DNA of 16,386 nucleotides from CABMGO01 sp964408125 (lineage in GTDB: Archaea > Nanobdellota > Nanobdellia > Pacearchaeales > GW2011-AR1). The notes beneath the pieces were generated by a model, which was not told where the DNA came from, did no database searches, and saw nothing but the letters and a program-made list of their open reading frames with translations. This document shows positions 6,493 through 13,627 of the stretch, piece by piece. Location of the stretch: the NCBI GenBank assembly GCA_964408125.1, contig CAYOYC010000016.1, forward strand, positions 1-16,386. Direction: 5' to 3'. Both the position numbers and the translations under genes were made by a program. The stretch's first letter is position 1. Each line of letters starts with the position of its first letter.

Positions 6493-6774
6493 TCACGTAA
6501 TTAATTCCCCTCTTGGACGAGTGCCCTGCATCCAGTTCCCATTGCTCATAACGCAATCTCCTTCATAAAAACAACTATTAATTCCAAAAGGGTGCTTATT
6601 GAGCAAATCTCCCTGTAGACGAATAGTTCTACCTTTTGGTTTTTCTGCCATTCTATAGGTTACTACATTCCCTTCTGAAACCTGAACAGAATAACGATCT
6701 ACTAGAAAAGAAACTCTCATACGAGGGACTCTAATCATAAGTTCAACTTGGTTGTTGGTTAGACTGCTTTCCAT
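6493..6774 (-). CDS. Hypothetical protein of 93 residues
   Basis: The product is soluble and looks beta-rich, with alternating hydrophobic/polar stretches (VELMIRVPRMRVSFLVDRYSV and NVVTYRMAEK) and two cysteines (SCFYEGDCV) six residues apart. There is no membrane segment and no motif I recognise. It is divergent from the GTPase gene. Its promoter is weak: the only candidate at the usual distance is a CTTAAG core at 6798-6803, 26.5 nt from the ATG. Codon use looks like that of its neighbours, and the frame is long for the gap it fills, so I take it as real. Confidence 0.5.
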   Translation of the reverse strand: MESSLTNNQVELMIRVPRMRVSFLVDRYSVQVSEGNVVTYRMAEKPKGRTIRLQGDLLNKHPFGINSCFYEGDCVMSNGNWMQGTRPRGELIT

Positions 6775-6816
6775 ATTTATTTTAATAAGGCTCTGTTCTT
6801 AAGGTTTGCGAAAAGC

Positions 6817-6825
6817 CTTATATAG
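6817..6825 (+). promoter_or_regulatory. TATA box of the GTPase gene
   Basis: CTTATATAG is centred 25 nt before the ATG at 6846. Confidence 0.55.
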
Positions 6826-6845
6826 CCTTTCTTCTTAATTGAATT

Positions 6846-7691
6846 ATGAGAGTAAGATATTCGTTTTCATCAAAAAGAACTGGGCATATTGAAAATATAG
6901 ATAAACAAAGGAAGAAGTACCCAGATATAGTTGGGGAAATATTGAAAGTTTCTGATGTTGTTATAGAGGTTTTGGATGCGCGTTTTGTAGATGAAACGAG
7001 AAATCTTGATATAGAAGAAGATGTTAAAATTATGGGCAAAAAGTTAATTTATGCTCTAAATAAGTGTGATTTGATCGATATTGAAGCTAAGAAGAAAGAG
7101 ATGAACGAAAAGGGGCTTTATCCTTATGTTTTTATTTCATGCACTAAAAGGAAGGGCGCAAGAGAATTAAGAAATAGAATAAAAATGGAAGCTAAAAGAG
7201 TTGTGTTACCAAAAGAGGAAATGAGGAGAGTTCAGATAGGGATTATTGGGTATCCGAATACGGGAAAGTCTTCGTTGATTAATTTCTTAACTGGTGGTTC
7301 TGCTGCAAAAGTTGGGGCGGAGGCTGGGTTTACTAGAACAATGCAGAAGATTAGATTGACTGCAGATATATTAATTTTAGATACCCCTGGAGTTATTCCA
7401 GCAAAAGAATATTCTGGGCAAGATCAGGAAATGATTAGTAAACATGCAAAAGTTAGTGCGAGAGATGCTACAAAAGTTAAAAGGCCAGATATGGTTATTC
7501 AAAAACTAATGAATGAATATGGTCCGATAATTGAAAAGTTTTATGGTGTTGAGGTTAACGGAGATGGGGATTTGCTAATTGAAGAGATTGGAAAAAGAAA
7601 GAATCTATTAAAGAGGGGTGGGGTTATTGATGAGGATAGAGCTGCTAGAATTATTTTGACAGATTGGCAAGAAGGAAAGATAAGGGTTTGA
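6846..7691 (+). CDS. Circularly permuted GTPase of the YlqF/RbgA type
   Basis: The 281-residue protein has its GTPase motifs in permuted order: G4 NKCD (72-75), G5 SC (98-99), then G1 GYPNTGKS (135-142), G2 threonines in GFTRT (161-165) and G3 DTPG (179-182). This order defines the YlqF/RbgA/Nug/LSG1 group, which act in assembly of the large ribosomal subunit. The C-terminal helical part (about 215-281), ending RGGVIDEDRAARIILTDWQEGKI, matches the RbgA/YlqF tail. The N-terminus MRVRYSFSSKRTGHIENIDKQRKKYP is basic, as expected for an RNA-contacting protein. It is a single transcript. Assignment to the family is firm; the exact ribosomal step is not known for archaeal members. Confidence 0.88.
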   Translation: MRVRYSFSSKRTGHIENIDKQRKKYPDIVGEILKVSDVVIEVLDARFVDETRNLDIEEDVKIMGKKLIYALNKCDLIDIEAKKKEMNEKGLYPYVFISCTKRKGARELRNRIKMEAKRVVLPKEEMRRVQIGIIGYPNTGKSSLINFLTGGSAAKVGAEAGFTRTMQKIRLTADILILDTPGVIPAKEYSGQDQEMISKHAKVSARDATKVKRPDMVIQKLMNEYGPIIEKFYGVEVNGDGDLLIEEIGKRKNLLKRGGVIDEDRAARIILTDWQEGKIRV

Positions 7692-7715
7692 TATATACTT
7701 TTTAGAATACATTTA

Positions 7716-7725
7716 TTTTTAAATA
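7716..7725 (+). promoter_or_regulatory. TATA box of the 7745 gene
   Basis: TTTTTAAATA is centred 24.5 nt before the ATG at 7745. Confidence 0.6.
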
Positions 7726-7744
7726 CACTTTTAATTTATTCTTT

Positions 7745-8095
7745 ATGATAGCAGAACAAGACAGAGCAAAAATGTCTGAGCTTAGAGCAGAAGGATGTGT
7801 AGATAAGGGTTTGATTTTTCATGTTGAAATTTTCGCGCAAGATTTTTATAGAGGTTCAGATGGAGAACTTTTTGCAAAAAAAGATTCTTCTAGAAACCCT
7901 GAAAGCTCGTTGATTGGATATGTCGGTCCCGTTGTCGAGATGGACGATGAATCACTTACCATAGCATTCGGATATAATATTAGAAACGGAAGAGCTTTTT
8001 TTGGAAGTCCAAGACTGAAAATTTATGGTGGTGCAGTTCATGATTACAATGTTTCTGCTCCGGGCACAACTGCTTGGTGTAAGGGTCACGTCTAG
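7745..8095 (+). CDS. Hypothetical protein of 116 residues
   Basis: A soluble product with a short helical N-terminus (IAEQDRAKMSELRAEG) followed by what look like beta strands (GLIFHVEIFAQDF, SSLIGYVGPVVEM, ESLTIAFGYNI, RLKIYGGAV) and a C-terminal tail with one cysteine (TTAWCKGHV). No membrane segment, metal motif or known domain is recognised. It has a strong TATA box at the standard spacing and so is certainly set up to be expressed as its own leaderless mRNA. It stands between the GTPase gene and the wHTH/SIMPL operon, with no overlap on either side. Confidence 0.55.
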   Translation: MIAEQDRAKMSELRAEGCVDKGLIFHVEIFAQDFYRGSDGELFAKKDSSRNPESSLIGYVGPVVEMDDESLTIAFGYNIRNGRAFFGSPRLKIYGGAVHDYNVSAPGTTAWCKGHV

Positions 8096-8128
8096 TTTAC
8101 TTCCACTCTATTTGGAGTTATCGAGTGA

Positions 8129-8138
8129 TTTATAAATA
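8129..8138 (+). promoter_or_regulatory. TATA box of the wHTH-SIMPL operon
   Basis: TTTATAAATA is centred 24.5 nt before the ATG at 8158. Confidence 0.6.
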
Positions 8139-8157
8139 AGATGTTCTTTGATAAAAT

Positions 8158-8793
8158 ATGGTTGAAAGTTATATTTCGATTGATTTGAATGATCCTAGAA
8201 TGAAACATTTGTCTGAAGTTTTTGGGAATGAAAGTTGCAAAAAGATTTTGAATCTGTTGGCGGAAAAGGAACTAACCGAAACAGATATTTCTAAAGAGTT
8301 AAAGATGCCATTGAATAGTGTTGATTATAACATAAAGAAACTCGTGAGGGCTGGTTTAATCGAGTCTGGAAGCCATTGGTGGTCTGTAAAAGGTAAAAAG
8401 ATGCCTTCATATAGAGTTTCAAATAAGAAGATAGTTATTTCTCCAAGAAGAATTAGTTCGAGTTTTATTGTTCCGTTAGTTATGACGGTGGTTGTTGGAT
8501 TTTTGGGAGTTAGTAAATATCTTGGCTCAGTTGCGGAAAGAAGTTTAACGCGTGGGATTATACAAACTCCGGTAGCGGATGTTGCTGTAAATGAGGTTTC
8601 ACTAAAAACAATGGGGGCGGTAAACGAAATTGCAGGTGCTGCCTCTATATTTAATGACTCTACTCTACAGGTGGCTAGTAATGCGGGATTTTTTGCCTCC
8701 CTTTCGTCTTTTGAGTGGCTTATGATTGGGATTTGGATTGGGAGTGTTTTATTTTTTGTATTAAATTATATTTTTTACAAGAGGGGAAAATGA
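8158..8793 (+). CDS. Membrane-tethered winged-helix (ArsR-like) regulator
   Basis: The 211-residue protein begins with an ArsR-like winged helix: helices at about 16-38, the DNA-reading pair TETDISKELKMPLNSVDYNIKKL (40-62), and a wing at about 66-95 (LIESGSHWWSVKGKKMPSYRVSNKKIVI). Two membrane segments follow, near 102-121 and 185-207, separated by about 60 residues that should lie outside the cell. So a cytoplasmic DNA-binding domain is held at the membrane with an external loop, a layout suited to sensing the envelope. The SIMPL gene follows 27 bases after its stop with its own ribosome site, so they form an operon and the regulator may act on it. Signal and target genes are unknown. Confidence 0.75.
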   Translation: MVESYISIDLNDPRMKHLSEVFGNESCKKILNLLAEKELTETDISKELKMPLNSVDYNIKKLVRAGLIESGSHWWSVKGKKMPSYRVSNKKIVISPRRISSSFIVPLVMTVVVGFLGVSKYLGSVAERSLTRGIIQTPVADVAVNEVSLKTMGAVNEIAGAASIFNDSTLQVASNAGFFASLSSFEWLMIGIWIGSVLFFVLNYIFYKRGK

Positions 8794-8810
8794 TTTTAAC
8801 TAAATTAAAC

Positions 8811-8817
8811 GGGAGGT
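8811..8817 (+). promoter_or_regulatory. Strong ribosome binding site of the SIMPL gene
   Basis: GGGAGGT lies three bases before the ATG at 8821. It is the clearest Shine-Dalgarno site in the window and marks an operon-internal start, in contrast to the leaderless first genes. Confidence 0.7.
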
Positions 8818-8820
8818 TAA

Positions 8821-9573
8821 ATGGAAAAAATTATAAAAGTTAGTTTAATTATTGCTGCGACTTTAATAGTTTTGGCTTTAATTGGAGTTTATACTGCCTT
8901 TCAATTGTCTCCGAACGCACAGTCTAATATAATAACAGCAAACGGAGTGTCAGAGATTACGGTTGTGCCAGATAAGGTAAGCTTGTATTTCAACGTTGAG
9001 ACAAAGGGCATAGATTCTAAGACTGCTAATGATAAAAATTCTGAAATAGTTGATAATTTGATTACTGCTTTGGTTAAAGAAGGATTTAATAGAGCGGATA
9101 TACAAACAACTGGTTTCGATATATTTGAAGATTTTGAATGGACTCAAGCTGGGAGAAAATCTTTAGGGTATAAAGCAGTTCATACTATTGTTGTGAAAAT
9201 GTCAACATCAAATACAGATAAAATTGGAAGTGCGATTGATGCTGGTATTGATGCGAATGCAACTTTGAGTTATATAAACTTTGAATTAAGTCAAGAACTT
9301 GAAAATACATATAAGGCTCAAGCAATAAAACTAGCAGCTGAAGATGCGAGAATAAAAGCACAATCTATGGCAGATGGTTTAGATAAGAGTTTAGGTAAAT
9401 TAGTTTCTGTTAGTGATTCAAGCTTTAATTATTATCCTTGGAGAATGTATGATTATGCTGTGGGTGCAACAAGTGCAGAGAATGCATTAAGTGCAAAGGC
9501 AGCTACAACAAGTATACAGCCAAGTGAACAGACGATAAGCGCACAGGTTTCGGTTGTGTATAAAATTGATTAA
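8821..9573 (+). CDS. SIMPL-domain (DUF541) protein, membrane-anchored or exported
   Basis: The 250-residue protein has a basic N-terminus and one hydrophobic segment (about 6-26), then a SIMPL/DUF541 domain: ITANGVSEITVVPDKVSLYFNVETKG (38-63), the paired helix KTANDKNSEIVDNLITALVKEGF, the strand FDIFEDFEWTQAGRKSLGYKAVHTIVVKM, and a second half with AEDARIKAQSMADGL and SVSDSSFNY. SIMPL proteins form ring assemblies outside the membrane in bacteria, and their role is poorly known. No lipobox cysteine follows the hydrophobic segment, so it is either cleaved by type I signal peptidase or stays as an N-terminal anchor. Its cotranscription with a membrane-tethered regulator suggests an envelope-stress circuit, which is inference. 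Confidence 0.82.
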   Translation: MEKIIKVSLIIAATLIVLALIGVYTAFQLSPNAQSNIITANGVSEITVVPDKVSLYFNVETKGIDSKTANDKNSEIVDNLITALVKEGFNRADIQTTGFDIFEDFEWTQAGRKSLGYKAVHTIVVKMSTSNTDKIGSAIDAGIDANATLSYINFELSQELENTYKAQAIKLAAEDARIKAQSMADGLDKSLGKLVSVSDSSFNYYPWRMYDYAVGATSAENALSAKAATTSIQPSEQTISAQVSVVYKID

Positions 9574-9582
9574 AATTTTTAA

Positions 9583-9615
9583 TTTTTCTCTTTTATTTTT
9601 GAGAGAATTTTTTTA
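9583..9615 (+). terminator. Terminator between convergent SIMPL and DUF424 genes
   Basis: TTCTCT (9586-9591) pairs with AGAGAA (9602-9607) across a 10-base loop, followed by a run of seven T. T-rich tracts alone terminate archaeal polymerase, so the stem may be incidental. Confidence 0.4.
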
Positions 9616-9915
9616 AAGTAAGGTCAACGCCGTTGGTATATTGGCAATTTCAGTTATGCCATCTTTATCTATTAAACCAGCTTCTAATGCGATTTTGCAA
9701 GATGTTTCGCCTACGATGTTAAAGCTGGCATCTTCTCTTGCGTAGTCTATTATTATATTTTTAACTTCTTCTTGTGTCTGTTCTTCACCTTGAAAAAACT
9801 TTGTTGTTAAATCTATTTGTCTTAGCCCGTCAGAATCTAGGTATTTCTTGCCATATAGTTCTGTGTCGCATATAGCTACAACATATCTGGTTGCTTTATG
9901 AATTTTGACTAGCAT
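9613..9915 (-). CDS. DUF424 family protein
   Basis: The 100-residue product starts MLVKIHKATRYVVAICDTELYGKKY and continues DSDGLRQIDLTTKFFQGEEQTQEEV ... NIVGETSCKIALEAGLIDKDGITEIANIPTAL. This is the pattern of DUF424, a small conserved archaeal family of unknown function: an N-terminal strand pair, a central FxGEE segment, and the closing NIVGE...A...GLI motif. Full family length, no truncation. A TATA box (9936-9944) stands 25 nt upstream. It converges with the SIMPL gene. Its wide conservation in archaea suggests a basic cellular role, but none can be assigned. Confidence 0.75.
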   Translation of the reverse strand: MLVKIHKATRYVVAICDTELYGKKYLDSDGLRQIDLTTKFFQGEEQTQEEVKNIIIDYAREDASFNIVGETSCKIALEAGLIDKDGITEIANIPTALTLL

Positions 9916-9935
9916 ATGTTTTTATGAGAGGGCTT

Positions 9936-9944
9936 GTTTTTAAG
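9936..9944 (-). promoter_or_regulatory. TATA box of the DUF424 gene
   Basis: The minus strand reads CTTAAAAAC, centred 25 nt from the ATG at 9915. Confidence 0.5.
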
Positions 9945-9961
9945 GGTATGTAAAAAATTAT

Positions 9962-10081
9962 TTATAAGTTTAATCTCTTTTTTATTTTTTTTAATGTTAC
10001 AAAGCTTTTCCAATTTTTTTCTTTTACATCTTTTTCATATTCGCTAATTGCTTTTTTTGTTTCTTTTGAAAGTCGTGCCAT
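9962..10081 (-). CDS. Small basic helical protein of 39 residues
   Basis: An ATG at 10081 opens 39 codons ending in TAA at 9962. The product begins MARLSKETKKAISEYEKDV, continues through NWKSFVTL and ends KKIKKRLNL; it is very Lys-rich with no membrane segment. It fills most of an otherwise empty 221-base gap, has the family-like look of short archaeal proteins with a SKET-x-EYE helix, and lies about 29 nt from the TATA box it would share with the methyltransferase gene. The tail loosely recalls RelB-like antitoxins, but no toxin gene adjoins it. I do not recognise it with confidence; it could also be an unused open frame in an A-rich region. Confidence 0.45.
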   Translation of the reverse strand: MARLSKETKKAISEYEKDVKEKNWKSFVTLKKIKKRLNL

Positions 10082-10105
10082 ATCTAGATTTATTTTAGTT
10101 AGTAG

Positions 10106-10115
10106 TATTTTTAAA
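10106..10115. promoter_or_regulatory. TATA box shared by the methyltransferase and the 39-codon gene
   Basis: TATTTTTAAA is centred 26.5 nt before the plus-strand ATG at 10137 and 29.5 nt from the minus-strand ATG at 10081. Use in the plus direction is well supported; use in the minus direction is tentative. Confidence 0.5.
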
Positions 10116-10136
10116 CATTGATGTACTTATTTAATT

Positions 10137-10772
10137 ATGGAGAATCAAGCTAAAGTGTGGGATGAAATTGCTCTTAAATGGAATGATTTTAGAGAGGTTC
10201 CTAGTCCAAGCATTGTTGAATTTTTGAAAGATAAAGAAGGAAAGATTTTGGATTTGGGGTGTGGGAGTGGTAGAAATTTCTCGGCAATAAATAAAGAAGC
10301 AGAATTGTATGCGGTAGATTTTTCACAAGAAATGTTAAAATATGCTAGAGAAAGGGCGGAGAAATTAAAATTAAATTCAAATATAGAGCAATCAAGAGTA
10401 GACAAGTTGCCGTTCAAAGATGGTCTTTTTGACTCTGTAATTTGCGTGGCTGTTTTACATTGCATACCAGAGAAAAAAGAAAGGCAAGGAGCAATTAGGG
10501 AAATTTATAGAGTTCTAAAGAAGAATGGAATGGCTTTTATTTCTGTTTGGGGCAAAAATTCTCCTAGATTAAAAAATAAATCTAAAGAATGTTTTGTGTC
10601 GTGGACCGTTAAGTCTTCGAAAAAGTTTAGAGAGGGGGAGCAGGGGGTTAAGAAAGAGAGGTATACTTATATTTATGATTTGGAAGAATTGAAGAAAGAA
10701 GTTTTGGACGCGGGGTTTAAGGTAGAAAATATTTGGGAAGAGAGAAATGTGAATGTGATAGTGAGAAAGTAA
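10137..10772 (+). CDS. SAM-dependent methyltransferase, Trm9/ALKBH8-like
   Basis: The 211-residue class I methyltransferase has motif I DLGCGSG (39-45), the acidic D61 ending strand 2 (YAVDFS), and motif IV with FDSVICVAVLHCI (98-110) followed by AIREIYRVLKKNGMAFISVWG. The N-terminal QAKVWDEIALKWNDFREVPSPSIVEFL and the VWG after strand 5 resemble Trm9/ALKBH8, which methylate 5-carboxymethyluridine at tRNA wobble position 34. The region 141-178 is basic and probably RNA-facing. A generic SAM methyltransferase cannot be excluded, because no experimentally diagnostic residue is visible. It has its own promoter and ends directly against the convergent next gene. Confidence 0.75.
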   Translation: MENQAKVWDEIALKWNDFREVPSPSIVEFLKDKEGKILDLGCGSGRNFSAINKEAELYAVDFSQEMLKYARERAEKLKLNSNIEQSRVDKLPFKDGLFDSVICVAVLHCIPEKKERQGAIREIYRVLKKNGMAFISVWGKNSPRLKNKSKECFVSWTVKSSKKFREGEQGVKKERYTYIYDLEELKKEVLDAGFKVENIWEERNVNVIVRK

Positions 10773-11264
10773 TTATTTTTTTCTGATTTGTATGAAATTT
10801 GTTAGATTTTCTTTTTTGTAACTTATACATTCTTTAGTGATTGCGTTAAGTTTTATTCTTAGTATATCAATTGTTGCTGTTGTGCAGGTTAAATCCCACG
10901 TTTCTTCTCTTAAAACACCCATTATTTTAGTTGTTGTAGAGTCATCTTTATTTTCTGATTTTAATTTTTCTACTATTTCCCATAGGTTTTCAACATCAAG
11001 TTGTATCTTTTCTAATTCTAGTTTTTTAGATACAACGTTTGTTTCTTGGTTTTGGACCTTGATTTCATCAAATGGATATTCTGAGTAGGCTATTTTCTTT
11101 GAAGAGGGTATAAAAAAGTCGAATTGTATTTTATCTCCTTCTTTTTCATTGTTTGAGAGAATGCAGAATAGTGCGTAGAGAAATGCGTCTTCGTTGTTCT
11201 TTATGAATTTTTCATAGCCCGGTTTCTGCTTGAGTCTTTCTAGTAGTGGTTGTGAGTTTGCCAT
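10773..11264 (-). CDS. Hypothetical protein of 163 residues with a helical middle
   Basis: The soluble product has a helical start (QPLLERLKQKPGYEKFIKNNEDAFLYALFCIL), then a beta-rich DKIQFDFFIPSSKKIAYSEYPFDEIKV, then a long, charged, probably coiled-coil helix (KKLELEKIQLDVENLWEIVEKLKSEN, about 80-105), and a closing section with CTTATIDILRIKLNAI. No known domain is recognised. It has a good TATA box and converges exactly on the methyltransferase gene: the two stop codons touch. It reads as a full-length gene with host-like codon use, possibly a lineage-specific conserved protein. Confidence 0.6.
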   Translation of the reverse strand: MANSQPLLERLKQKPGYEKFIKNNEDAFLYALFCILSNNEKEGDKIQFDFFIPSSKKIAYSEYPFDEIKVQNQETNVVSKKLELEKIQLDVENLWEIVEKLKSENKDDSTTTKIMGVLREETWDLTCTTATIDILRIKLNAITKECISYKKENLTNFIQIRKK

Positions 11265-11285
11265 GTAAAATCGAATAAAATTGGG

Positions 11286-11292
11286 TTTTTAA
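11286..11292 (-). promoter_or_regulatory. TATA box of the 10773-11264 gene
   Basis: TTAAAAA, read on the minus strand, is centred 25 nt from the ATG at 11264. It sits within the short gap after the ThrRS stop codon. Confidence 0.5.
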
Positions 11293-11298
11293 GGATGA

Positions 11299-13086
11299 TT
11301 ATTTTCTTTCCTTAATCTCATTTTTAATCTCTTTCAAGAAATTTGCTAGTTTTACTCCAAATTCGGGCTTGTTTGCTCCCCTTCTCTTTAATGCAATCGT
11401 GTCTTTTTCTTCTTCTTTATCCCCAATCGTTATTATATAGGGTATTTTCATTAGGGCAGCGTTTCTTACTTTATCATTAACAGTTGTGGAAGTGAAATCT
11501 GCTTCTGCTCGTACTCCTTCTTCTTTTAATTCATCTAAAACCTTTTGTGCTGTCTTTTCATTTCTGTCTGTGAAACTTAAAACTTTGACCTGGATTGGAG
11601 ATAGCCATGTTGGGAGATTGCCTTGTGTTTTTTCTAGTAAGTAGGCTATAACTCTTTCCGTCGCACCGCTCGAGGATCTATGGATAATTGTGGGCCTTTG
11701 ATCCATTCCCTTGTCGTCTTTATATGTTAAGTCAAATCTTTCAGGTAATGCAAAGTCAATTTGAACGGTGATTAATGTGTCTTCCTTCCCATAAACATCT
11801 TTATATTGTATATCTAGTTTTGGTCCATAAAATGCTGCTTCGCCTTCGGCTTCAACATAATTTATTTTTAGATGATCTAATATTTTTTTCATTATTATTT
11901 GGGTTGATTCCCACGCCTTTGGGTTGTTGGCATATTTGTTTTCTTTATTTTCGGGGTCCCATTTCGAGAATCTATATGTAACGTCTTTAATTCCCAATTT
12001 TTCCATAACGTAGTTAATTAAATCTATTACTTTACCAAATTCTTCTTCTACCTGTTCTGCTGTACAAATTATATGTGCATCTGCAAGTGTAAATTGTCTT
12101 ACCCTCGTTAATCCCCTAAGCTCTCCCGATTGTTCTTTTCTAAATAATGTGGATATTTCTCCATATTTTTTTGGCAAATCCCTATAACTTCTAGATTTTC
12201 TTTTAAATAATATAAACTGAAATGGACAGGTCATCGGTCTTAGGGCAAGTGTTTCATCCCCATCTTTTAAAGTAAACATCCCGTCACGATAATGTTGCCA
12301 GTGCCCTGATATTTTGTAAAGGTCTGCTTTTGCCATAAACGGTGTTGCGGTATATTCATAACCTCTCTTCAATTCTTCGTCTGTTGTGAATCTTTCTATT
12401 TCTCTTTTTATTGTTGCCCCCTTTGGAGTAAATAACGGTAGTCCCTGCCCCACAACTTCGTTTACTATATATAGATCAAGTTCTTTTCCTAGTTCTACAT
12501 TGCTTTTTAAATCATTATTTCCTCTTGATGCCTGCATGGTTATTTTTCCGGCTCTTTTTACTAATTTTGATCTTTCTTCTTCGCTAACTTCGTCACTATC
12601 TATTTCGTCTTTTTTTGTTTTGATTTCTTGAGTTGTTTGTTCTACAACATCAACTTCTAGTTTTATTTCTCTTGAAAGTTCAGATAGCGGATGTCCCTTA
12701 CATTTTAGTTCAAATTCTTTGTAATATCCGAAAGGCGCTCTGAAAACTTTGATTTTCTTTTGTTTTAAGATTTCTTCTGTCGCCTCTAAAACGTTTAGTG
12801 CGAATTGTGGGCTTGAGAGGTTAGAAGACAGGTGAGCGTAAGGATAAAGAACTATTGTCTCTATTTTACCTATTTTGTCTTTAAGATCGATTATATTTAG
12901 AACTAAATTATCTATGATTTTCTTTAGATTTCCTTCGTCTGATTTTTCTACTGCTACAAAAATCCCTAAAGGATCTTTTACTTCTACTTCTTTCTTTTGT
13001 TCTTCTGAGAGCTCTTGCGAGTCTTTGATTGCCTTTTTCAATGGTTTGAATTTTATGTAGTCGCAATGTAATGAAAGTATTTTCAT
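11299..13086 (-). CDS. thrS: Threonyl-tRNA synthetase, archaeal type
   Basis: The 595-residue enzyme charges tRNA-Thr. Residues 1-143 are the archaeal DTD-like editing domain (MKILSLHCDYIKF ... YPYAHLSSNLSSP ... PFGYYKEFELKCKGHPLSELSR), which removes serine and differs from the bacterial N2 editing domain. The catalytic core follows: RPMTCPFQF with zinc ligand C287, motif 2 LFRKEQSGELRGLTRVRQFT (314-333), H338 in DAHIIC, and motif 3 with H469 in IIHRSSSGATERVIAYLLE. The anticodon-binding domain is about 491-595 (SPIQVKVLSFTDRN ... GDKEEEKDTIALKRRG). All zinc and catalytic residues are in place and the length is normal. It is transcribed alone from the TATA box at 13108-13115. Confidence 0.97.
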   Translation of the reverse strand: MKILSLHCDYIKFKPLKKAIKDSQELSEEQKKEVEVKDPLGIFVAVEKSDEGNLKKIIDNLVLNIIDLKDKIGKIETIVLYPYAHLSSNLSSPQFALNVLEATEEILKQKKIKVFRAPFGYYKEFELKCKGHPLSELSREIKLEVDVVEQTTQEIKTKKDEIDSDEVSEEERSKLVKRAGKITMQASRGNNDLKSNVELGKELDLYIVNEVVGQGLPLFTPKGATIKREIERFTTDEELKRGYEYTATPFMAKADLYKISGHWQHYRDGMFTLKDGDETLALRPMTCPFQFILFKRKSRSYRDLPKKYGEISTLFRKEQSGELRGLTRVRQFTLADAHIICTAEQVEEEFGKVIDLINYVMEKLGIKDVTYRFSKWDPENKENKYANNPKAWESTQIIMKKILDHLKINYVEAEGEAAFYGPKLDIQYKDVYGKEDTLITVQIDFALPERFDLTYKDDKGMDQRPTIIHRSSSGATERVIAYLLEKTQGNLPTWLSPIQVKVLSFTDRNEKTAQKVLDELKEEGVRAEADFTSTTVNDKVRNAALMKIPYIITIGDKEEEKDTIALKRRGANKPEFGVKLANFLKEIKNEIKERK

Positions 13087-13107
13087 AATTGCTAGAGTAA
13101 ACAGTGA

Positions 13108-13115
13108 TTTATAAA
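13108..13115 (-). promoter_or_regulatory. TATA box of thrS
   Basis: TTTATAAA is centred 25.5 nt from the ATG at 13086. Confidence 0.6.
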
Positions 13116-13150
13116 GATTTAGAATTAATTAAAGTAAAAGATTTGGCTGA

Positions 13151-13471
13151 TTAGTTGGATGTAGTGCTTTGTATGTTTGTGGCATATTGATTACCCCAAG
13201 GAGTAGTGTATCCTGTGACATTGTATTGTCCCTGTATTCTTGGACCTTTTGTGTCATAAGCTTTCTTTTGATCAAAATTTGGGTCTCTATTAATTACAGG
13301 AGTCCTATTGTTATCTGAATCATAAAAAGCACATACTACTTCTGGTTTATCTACATAACTGTTTCCACCAAGTCCTACATTTTTTAATGTTAAAGGTGTT
13401 CTTGAGCATCCTGCTCCAGCTATAGCTAGGGGTATTGCAAGTCCTAGTGTTTTTAGTAATTTGTTTGTCAT
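13151..13471 (-). CDS. Small secreted protein with possible lipobox
   Basis: The 106-residue product has a signal peptide: basic MTNKLLK, a hydrophobic core LGLAIPLAIAGA, and a cysteine at position 22 (GAGC). That cysteine could carry a lipid, although the -3 residue is not the usual Leu/Val/Ile, so type I cleavage is also possible. The mature part is polar and rich in Asn, Tyr and Thr with Gly-Gln-Tyr stretches (GPRIQGQYNVTGYTTPWGNQYATN), as in surface-exposed proteins, and contains one more cysteine. No family is recognised. No TATA box is at the usual distance; the nearest good candidate (TATTTAAA, 13537-13544) would give a leader of about 40-45 nt. Confidence 0.6.
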   Translation of the reverse strand: MTNKLLKTLGLAIPLAIAGAGCSRTPLTLKNVGLGGNSYVDKPEVVCAFYDSDNNRTPVINRDPNFDQKKAYDTKGPRIQGQYNVTGYTTPWGNQYATNIQSTTSN

Positions 13472-13564
13472 TTTGTTTTATATTCTATCACTCTTTTTTT
13501 TGGTGTGATTGGAATAAATATCATAGGAATAATTAGTATTTAAATCTTTCGTTTTTGTTGTAAC

Positions 13565-13580
13565 TATGTGGTGACACATA
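13565..13580. promoter_or_regulatory. Perfect 16-bp inverted repeat, possible operator
   Basis: TATGTG (13565-13570), a GTGA spacer and CACATA (13575-13580) form a perfect palindrome just upstream of the TATA-like box at 13591-13598. Its position fits a regulator-binding site for the 13628 gene or for its divergent neighbour. Confidence 0.35.
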
Positions 13581-13590
13581 AATAGAAACA

Positions 13591-13598
13591 TTTTTAAA
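13591..13598 (+). promoter_or_regulatory. Candidate TATA box of the 13628 gene
   Basis: TTTTTAAA is centred 33.5 nt before the ATG at 13628, about 8 nt farther than in most genes here, which would leave a short leader. A second AT run (13604-13617) is too close to be used in the standard way. Confidence 0.4.
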
Positions 13599-13627
13599 GT
13601 TGCTATTTTTATATATATTAATAAAAA

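Noticed and set aside
8790..8843. A 17-codon frame (ATG at 8790) overlapping the regulator stop and the SIMPL start
   Set aside because: Too short, overlapping both neighbours, with no ribosome site; the SIMPL start at 8821 has a strong one.
10145..10465. A 106-codon minus-strand frame opposite the methyltransferase
   Set aside because: The methyltransferase motifs are on the plus strand; the opposite reading is Ser/Phe/Leu-rich with no motif.
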